Positions 6,307 through 10,820 of a stretch of 10,820 bases of DNA are shown piece by piece. The position numbers and the translations under genes were made by a program. Below the pieces are notes generated by a model. It was given only the letters and a program-made list of their open reading frames with translations. It had not been told where the DNA came from and did no database searches. The DNA is from Methylovulum sp. (GTDB taxonomy: Bacteria > Pseudomonadota > Gammaproteobacteria > Methylococcales > Methylomonadaceae), in NCBI GenBank assembly GCA_004299465.1, contig SCST01000459.1, forward strand, positions 1-10,820, written 5' to 3'. Every line of letters starts with the position of its first letter. Positions within the stretch are counted from its first letter, which is position 1.

Positions 6307-8634
6307 TCAGTTTCTCAAGGCCTTGCCTGTTTTGAGCATATGTTCCAGCCTTGCCAATGTCCCAGCTTGTTTGACCAACTGGAGAAAGGCTTCACGTTCC
6401 AGTGCCAGCATGTCGTCTTCCGTTAAAGGGTTGCTGATGTCGGCATTGCCGCCGCTCAATACAAAAGCCAGTTTTTCCGCTATTTCGGTATCGTAGTCGC
6501 TCGCTTTACCGAGTAAATGAAATGCTTTAATGCCCATGCCCAGCATTATTCCGGCCGTTTTTCCCGGCAATGGATAACTATACGGCATTGGCGCGCTGTA
6601 GTTTTTCGATAAGGCCAGCGCTTTGGCTTTGGCATCGGCCAATAAGCGGCTTTTGTTCATCGTAATGCCGTCGGCTTCGGCCAGGAACAGCAGCTCTTTC
6701 GCCTCAATGGCCGATGTCGATACCTTGGCCAGGCTGATGGTTTCAAATGCCTTGACCAGCGGCGGGATAGGGCCTTTGGCCAGTTTCGGCGCTGTCTGCC
6801 AGCGGCGCAGGAATTCCTTGCAGCCGCCCCAGCCGGGAATCAGGCCGACGCCGACTTCAACCAGCCCGGCATACAGTTCGGCGTGAGCCTGTACCGCATC
6901 GCAATGCAGCAATATTTCACAGCCGCCGCCCAGGGCCAGTCCCGACGGGGCGGCAACAACTGGAAACGGCGCAAATTTCAAGGCCTTGCAGGTTTGCTGG
7001 CCCTGGATAAGCAATTGCTCGACGCTTGCCCAATCCTTGCCGTGTATCGCCGGCAGCAGTAGGGCCAAGTTTGCCCCCGCAGAGAAGTTCTCGCCGTCGT
7101 TATGAATCACCAGCGCTGAAAATTCGCTTCCGACTTTGCTGATGCTTAGCCGGATCAACGCCATCGTATCGCTGTCCAGCGTATTCATTTTACTGTGAAA
7201 TTCCAGGCAGGCGACGCCATCGCCGGCATCCCATAAACTGGCCGATGGATTGCTTAATATGGCCGGGCCTTGCCGCTTAATATCGGCCAACAGCAAGACG
7301 CCTTCGGCCCTGTGGATGGGATGATAACGGCCCGTTAAATCGACGGCGCTAAGTTCGCCGGCAGCGATTTTATACAAGGCCTTATGGCTTGCCAGCAACG
7401 GCGGTATCGGTAAATGCTCTGCCCGCAGCTTATCGGCAAACCACTCTACACCTATCCGGTCGAGCAATTCAAACGGTCCGCTTTGCCAGTTGAAGCCCTC
7501 GCGCATCGCGGTATCGACAGCCGCTATATCGCCGGAGATTTCAGGAATCAGGCCTGCGGCATAACTCAAGGTTTTTGACCAAACCCGCCAGGCATAAAAG
7601 GCGCTGAGTTCGGGACAGCTCAACAAGGCCGGCAAGCCAGCTTTTTGGGTTTCACGCAAGGCATCGAGGTTGGGTTTCCCGGCGGGATAATACGCGCCGG
7701 TGTCAAAGTCTAGTGCTTCCTTGACGCGTTTCCCGTCTATTTCATTTAAGCGGTAAAAGCCGCCTTTGCCTTTTCTGCCGGTGTAACCGTCGTCTATCAT
7801 TTTTTGCATCCACCCAGGAAGCCGGTTGACCTCGTGAAACGCATCATCGGGCGGCAGTGCTTGTTTCATGCTGTCCAGGATAAGCGGAACCAGGTCAAGG
7901 CCGATTAAATCCAGCAGGCCGAATATGCCGGTTTTCGGGATGCCAAAGAGCGTCATTGCGGCATCGGCCTGTTCAACCGTCAAGCCTAATGCGACGGCTT
8001 CCAGCAAACCGGATTGCAGCCAGTAAATGCCGATGCGGTTGCCGATAAATCCCGGCGTATCGTTACAAATCACGCAGTCTTTACCCAGCAGCGTATCGGC
8101 AAAGCGGCTCACGGCGGCGACGAGGTCAGGTCGTGTTTGCGGGCCGGATACCCGTTCCAGCAAGCGCATATAGCGCGGCGGGTTAAAAAAATGCGTGATC
8201 ATAAAGCGCTGTTTAAACGCATCCGGCATATCCTGCAACAATAGATGCAACGGTAGCGTAGAGGTGTTGGACGAGATTAGGCAGTCTTTACCGCAAACGG
8301 CATCGAGTTTGGCGTACAAGGCTTTTTTGGTCTGCAGGTGTTCGACGACGGCTTCGATAACCCAATCGGCATCAGCCAGGTAATGCAGGTGATCCTCAAT
8401 ATTGCCTGTCGTAATTAGGCGGGCGTTGTTTTTGTGCATGAATGCCGGCGGTTCGGCCTTCAGCAGTTTTTGCACGGCGGCTTCGGCGATGCGGTTGCGC
8501 GCGGCTGTCGAGGTTTTAGCGTCGTCCGGGACAATATCCAGCAAATACACGGGAATGCCCGCATTACTGAGATGCGCGGCGATGCTTGCACCCATGACGC
8601 CTGCGCCGATCACGGCGGTTTTATTGATGTTCAT
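6307..8634 (-). CDS. fadN: FadN-type 3-hydroxyacyl-CoA dehydrogenase / enoyl-CoA hydratase
   Basis: A 775-residue bifunctional beta-oxidation enzyme that hydrates 2-enoyl-CoA and oxidises 3-hydroxyacyl-CoA with NAD. The dehydrogenase comes first: Rossmann motif VIGAGVMGASIA (8-19), SSNTSTLPL (121-129), then HFFNPP with catalytic His148, its partner Glu160, and NDTPGFIGNR (191-200). A C-terminal dehydrogenase domain continues to about 430. A crotonase domain follows (about 460-660) with oxyanion-hole segments SAGANL and GLALGGGCE, and both expected catalytic glutamates, Glu573 and Glu593. This order is the reverse of E. coli FadB/FadJ and matches Bacillus FadN (789 residues). I use ATG 8634, not an in-frame codon at 8682, because GGAGGC (8646-8641) lies 6 nt before it and the Rossmann strand starts at once. 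The ATG overlaps the thiolase stop as TGATG, suggesting translational coupling. Symbol is by architecture, less certain than function. Confidence 0.92.
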   Translation of the reverse strand: MNINKTAVIGAGVMGASIAAHLSNAGIPVYLLDIVPDDAKTSTAARNRIAEAAVQKLLKAEPPAFMHKNNARLITTGNIEDHLHYLADADWVIEAVVEHLQTKKALYAKLDAVCGKDCLISSNTSTLPLHLLLQDMPDAFKQRFMITHFFNPPRYMRLLERVSGPQTRPDLVAAVSRFADTLLGKDCVICNDTPGFIGNRIGIYWLQSGLLEAVALGLTVEQADAAMTLFGIPKTGIFGLLDLIGLDLVPLILDSMKQALPPDDAFHEVNRLPGWMQKMIDDGYTGRKGKGGFYRLNEIDGKRVKEALDFDTGAYYPAGKPNLDALRETQKAGLPALLSCPELSAFYAWRVWSKTLSYAAGLIPEISGDIAAVDTAMREGFNWQSGPFELLDRIGVEWFADKLRAEHLPIPPLLASHKALYKIAAGELSAVDLTGRYHPIHRAEGVLLLADIKRQGPAILSNPSASLWDAGDGVACLEFHSKMNTLDSDTMALIRLSISKVGSEFSALVIHNDGENFSAGANLALLLPAIHGKDWASVEQLLIQGQQTCKALKFAPFPVVAAPSGLALGGGCEILLHCDAVQAHAELYAGLVEVGVGLIPGWGGCKEFLRRWQTAPKLAKGPIPPLVKAFETISLAKVSTSAIEAKELLFLAEADGITMNKSRLLADAKAKALALSKNYSAPMPYSYPLPGKTAGIMLGMGIKAFHLLGKASDYDTEIAEKLAFVLSGGNADISNPLTEDDMLALEREAFLQLVKQAGTLARLEHMLKTGKALRN

Positions 8635-9761
8635 CAGACAGCCTCCAGTATCGTTGCAATCCCCTGTCCACCGCCTATGCACTGGGTAGCCAAGGCATAG
8701 CGTTTATGTTCCCGCTGCAACAGGGCGGCGGCCTTGCCGGTAATTCTTGCCCCGGTCGCGCCCAGCGGATGGCCCAAGGCAATCGCACCGCCATCGAGAT
8801 TGAGTTTCGGCAAGGCCACCGGCATCGCTTTAAGCACGGCAAGCGCTTGCGCGGCAAAGGCTTCGTTCAGTTCGACAATATCGATGTCTTCCAATTCCAG
8901 TCCGGCGCGCTTCAGGGCTTTGTGTGTCGCCGCGACCGGCCCTATGCCCATGATGTCGGGCGCGCAGCCGGACACGGCGGTGGCTTTGATGCGGGCCAGG
9001 CCATCCAGCTTGTGCGCCCTGGCATAGTCTTCACTGCATACCAGCACGGCTGCGGCACCGTCGGTCAGCGGCGAGGCCGTGCCCGCCGTTACGCTGCCGC
9101 TTGCGTTAAAGGCGGGAACCAGCTGCGCTAATGCGGCGGCGGTGGAATCCGCGCGGATGCAGGCATCCCGGTCAATATCGCCGTCTATCGTGATAATTTC
9201 ATCGACAAATCGCCGTTGCTGTTGGGCCGCATAGGCTTTTTGCTGGCTCAGCAGCGAAAAGGCTTCCTGTTCAAACCTGTCGATATGGTATTGCCTGGCG
9301 AGGTTTTCAGCGGTATCGCCCATGCGCATATAAGCTTCGGGGAAGCGCTCATAAAGAACGGGATTAGGCATAGTGTTATAGCCGCCCATCGGTATGCGGG
9401 ACATCGATTCAACGCCGGCACAGATAAATACGTCACCGGCATTAAGCTGAATTGCCCCGGCGGCGATATGAATGGCCTGCATCGATGAGCCGCAGAAGCG
9501 GTTAACCGTCATGCCGGCCACGGTAATCGGCAATCCGGCCAGGTGAACAACGAGGCGGGCGATGTTAAGGCCTTGCTCTGCCTCGGGAAAAGCGCAGCCT
9601 AGGATAAGGTCTTCGATATCCTCCGGATTGATCCCGGTTTTTGCGATTAAGCCTTTAACGACCTGTGCACAGAGGTCATCCGGCCGCACTTTGCTTAGAC
9701 GACCGTTGTGGGCCGGCGTAAAAGGTGACCGGCAGAATCCGGCAATAACAACATTTTTCAT
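8634..9761 (-). CDS. fadA: FadA-type acetyl-CoA acyltransferase (3-ketoacyl-CoA thiolase)
   Basis: A 375-residue thiolase that cleaves 3-ketoacyl-CoA with CoA to acetyl-CoA and a shortened acyl-CoA, the last step of beta-oxidation. The catalytic set is complete: nucleophilic Cys90 in VNRFCGSSMQAI, NEAFA (299-303), His331 in GGAIALGHPLGATGARI, and Cys361 in CIGGGQG. It is slightly shorter than typical FadA (about 387-390), the difference apparently falling around residues 185-215, outside the catalytic motifs. The start at 9761 has GGGAG (9774-9770) 8 nt upstream. It is the first gene of the operon, and the partnership with dehydrogenase/hydratase and FadE argues for a degradative thiolase over a biosynthetic acetoacetyl-CoA thiolase. 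A palindrome 21 nt upstream of the start is a candidate regulatory site. Confidence 0.93.
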   Translation of the reverse strand: MKNVVIAGFCRSPFTPAHNGRLSKVRPDDLCAQVVKGLIAKTGINPEDIEDLILGCAFPEAEQGLNIARLVVHLAGLPITVAGMTVNRFCGSSMQAIHIAAGAIQLNAGDVFICAGVESMSRIPMGGYNTMPNPVLYERFPEAYMRMGDTAENLARQYHIDRFEQEAFSLLSQQKAYAAQQQRRFVDEIITIDGDIDRDACIRADSTAAALAQLVPAFNASGSVTAGTASPLTDGAAAVLVCSEDYARAHKLDGLARIKATAVSGCAPDIMGIGPVAATHKALKRAGLELEDIDIVELNEAFAAQALAVLKAMPVALPKLNLDGGAIALGHPLGATGARITGKAAALLQREHKRYALATQCIGGGQGIATILEAV

Positions 9762-9782
9762 TATCCTGTCTCCCGGTGGCTG

Positions 9783-9794
9783 TTCAAATTTGAA
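9783..9794. promoter_or_regulatory. 12-bp perfect palindrome upstream of fadA, candidate operator
   Basis: TTCAAATTTGAA is a perfect palindrome 21 nt before the thiolase ATG, just upstream of its ribosome binding site, where a repressor could block transcription or elongation. TetR-family regulators of fatty acid degradation such as PsrA bind CAAA/TTTG-type half sites, which this resembles; the link is inference, and in AT-rich DNA such a palindrome can arise by chance. Confidence 0.4.
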
Positions 9795-9873
9795 AGCGCT
9801 CTTGCGATAAGTGAAAAGAACTTCGTTTGTTTAGTTCCGCGTTGTTGCAAATATATCTCTTATGTTTTGTTCA

Positions 9874-9887
9874 AGTTTTGTAAAACT
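9874..9887. promoter_or_regulatory. 14-bp palindrome between the divergent promoters, candidate operator
   Basis: AGTTTT (9874-9879) and AAAACT (9882-9887) are perfectly complementary around a 2-nt centre. The site ends 5 nt before the -35 box of the rightward promoter and overlaps the weak leftward -35 candidate, a position from which one protein could control both directions. No known regulator is identified. Confidence 0.35.
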
Positions 9888-9892
9888 ATATC

Positions 9893-9921
9893 TTGACGGC
9901 GATTTATCTAATTGTTACATT
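9893..9921 (+). promoter_or_regulatory. Likely sigma70 promoter for the sigma-like gene
   Basis: TTGACG (9893-9898, five of six) and TACATT (9916-9921, four of six) are separated by 17 nt. Transcription would start near 9928, giving a long leader of about 165 nt before ATG 10094. A CATTAT/ATAATG inverted repeat (9918-9923 and 9930-9935) spans the -10 and start region and could bind a repressor. Confidence 0.5.
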
Positions 9922-10093
9922 ATCATGAAATAATGAATAAACGAATGGATAACAAATAATTTAATAAGCCTCACAAAAACTATTAAATTTATAAATTGTC
10001 ATACGTTTGAAAAAATCATATGCGTGAGCGGCATTGATGCCCGTCGCAACCCAACCGGTTATGTTTCAAGGCGCTCTGTGAGGAATTGGTGAA

Positions 10094-10820
10094 ATGGCTT
10101 ATTTAACTGAACATTTGTCAAGGCAAGAACCAGGTATTGTTGATAGTGACAATGCTATCGGCGCAGTCGAGGCTGCAAGTGTTGTTAATAGTTCACGGAA
10201 CGGTGCCGAGCATGGCAATTTCCAGATAGCCCGCAACTTGAATGACCATAAGACCAGGCTTATTCATGCGTTAGCGCAATTCCCGTTTACTGCGCTGTGC
10301 TTATTGAATGAGCATGAAAAAAACGTCTATGTTGTTGAACAGGAAGAGGATGTGTCGCTGGCATCGGATTTGGCGACGGTATTGGGCGAAATCAAAAGAC
10401 ATTATCTTTCGGCAGGCCGATCCTTTAACGGCCAAGCCCCTGCTTTCGGCCTAGCCGAAAGGCAGTTATTGGCCGCGGCACTGCAACGCTTCCCTTTTTC
10501 TTTTGAAGACCTGGTAAAAATTACCGATCTTATTGTTTATATTTGTCAATGCAGAGGACTTTGTGGGCCGTCTTCAAGCCGTCACGCAAACAAAAATCCT
10601 GGGTTATTGAGTCGGCGAATGGAAGGCCTGATGCGCCGAGGCCGCTTGGATGACGCGAAATTATCCGGTTTGCTGGAAGCGCTAAAGGGCAATAACCATG
10701 ATGAAGAATTCCTGTTTTTATGCCCTGGCGACATGCCTCACTATGCTGAGGAGATGGTTATTGCCGAACAGCTTTGGTTAAACGCAAGGCAACAGCTCGC
10801 CGAAGCGAATGCCAAGCTGG
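10094..10820 (+). CDS. Divergent sigma70-family (RpoD-like) sigma factor, N-terminal part
   Basis: I translated 242 residues starting MAYLTEHLSRQEPG, still open at the right edge. GAGGA (10080-10084) lies 9 nt before the ATG. Two stretches support a sigma70 protein. IARNLNDHKTRLIHALAQFP (45-64) and the following FTALCLL align without gaps to the end of region 1.2 and start of the non-conserved region in E. coli RpoD (IAKRIEDGINQVQ... AEYPEAITYLL). The last residues, ARQQLAEANAKL (231-242), match the beginning of region 2 (AKKEMVEANLRLV). The usual region 1.1 and the front of region 1.2 are absent or unrecognisable, so this would be an alternative, not housekeeping, sigma factor. Residues 126-141 repeat the earlier LIHALAQFPF-like motif. 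Core-binding and promoter-recognition regions lie outside the window, so promoter specificity cannot be judged. The comparison with RpoD is from memory. Confidence 0.65.
   Translation, partial: MAYLTEHLSRQEPGIVDSDNAIGAVEAASVVNSSRNGAEHGNFQIARNLNDHKTRLIHALAQFPFTALCLLNEHEKNVYVVEQEEDVSLASDLATVLGEIKRHYLSAGRSFNGQAPAFGLAERQLLAAALQRFPFSFEDLVKITDLIVYICQCRGLCGPSSSRHANKNPGLLSRRMEGLMRRGRLDDAKLSGLLEALKGNNHDEEFLFLCPGDMPHYAEEMVIAEQLWLNARQQLAEANAKL
10443..10461. repeat. 8-bp perfect hairpin inside the sigma-like gene
   Basis: CTTTCGGC (10443-10450) and GCCGAAAG (10454-10461) pair perfectly around a 3-nt loop. It lies in coding sequence for residues near 117-123. No T-tract follows, so it is not an obvious terminator; its role, if any, is unknown. 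Confidence 0.4.

Larger units (their letters stand above)
9762..10093. other. AT-rich divergent control region between fadA and the sigma-like gene
   Basis: These 332 bases carry no gene I can support. They are visibly more AT-rich than the flanking genes and hold palindromes at 9783-9794 and 9874-9887, a CATTAT/ATAATG inverted repeat at 9918-9935, and a rightward promoter at 9893-9921. For the leftward fadA promoter I found only weak candidates, for example TTTACA (9884-9879) with TAAGAG (9862-9857) at 16 nt, so I do not call one. Confidence 0.6.

Noticed and set aside
8635..8682. An extended start for the FadN-type enzyme adding 16 residues
   Set aside because: It would overlap the thiolase end by about 49 bases; the ATG at 8634 has a good ribosome binding site and begins right at the Rossmann fold.
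8706..9131. A 141-codon plus-strand reading frame antisense to the thiolase
   Set aside because: It covers conserved thiolase motifs on the other strand and has no independent support.
10053..10060. AACCGGTT palindrome upstream of the sigma-like gene
   Set aside because: An 8-base palindrome is expected by chance in a stretch this long and has no supporting context.
1..10820. A novel defence, mobile or CRISPR system
   Set aside because: I saw no transposase, integrase, nuclease, toxin-antitoxin, direct-repeat array or tRNA-associated insertion; apart from the control regions and the sigma-like gene the content is recognisable metabolism and a known gene pair of unknown function.

Overview
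The window looks like chromosomal DNA of a gammaproteobacterium. It carries a SirB2-family membrane protein, a long E. coli-type FadE acyl-CoA dehydrogenase and an RpoD-like sigma factor with sigma70-style promoters. Base composition is moderate in genes and AT-rich in the divergent control region near 9.8-10.1 kb. A methanotroph-like (Methylococcales) host is only a guess from overall feel and was not tested. No phage, plasmid, transposase, CRISPR, tRNA or rRNA was seen.

Layout. (1) 1-299, minus: 5' part of a SirB2-family membrane protein, cut by the left edge. (2) 300-606: divergent control region with a strong sigma70 promoter facing right; its -35 box lies in a perfect inverted repeat that also looks like an intrinsic terminator when read leftward. 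(3) 607-3670, plus: a two-gene operon of exported proteins of unknown function, DUF1800 (Sec signal) then DUF1501 (Tat signal). (4) 3666-3742: a GC-rich inverted repeat that supplies the DUF1501 stop codon and sits between convergent operons. (5) 9761-3823, minus: a three-gene fatty acid beta-oxidation operon, thiolase, then a FadN-type dehydrogenase/hydratase, then FadE, tightly packed with translational coupling between the first two. (6) 9762-10093: AT-rich divergent control region with two short palindromes and a sigma70-like promoter facing right. (7) 10094-10820, plus: 5' part of a divergent sigma70-family protein, cut by the right edge just where region 2 starts.

How the genes work together. 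FadE would oxidise acyl-CoA to trans-2-enoyl-CoA, the FadN-type enzyme would hydrate it and oxidise the 3-hydroxyacyl-CoA, and the thiolase would release acetyl-CoA, so the operon encodes one full turn of beta-oxidation. The activating acyl-CoA synthetase and a fatty-acid regulator are not in the window. The multifunctional enzyme has dehydrogenase first and hydratase last, as in Bacillus FadN and unlike E. coli FadB/FadJ. The DUF1800/DUF1501 pair is a recurrent bacterial gene pair with no settled role. The points most worth a second look are the divergent sigma-like gene with its repeated motif, the regulatory palindromes, and the GC-rich repeat overlapping a stop codon.
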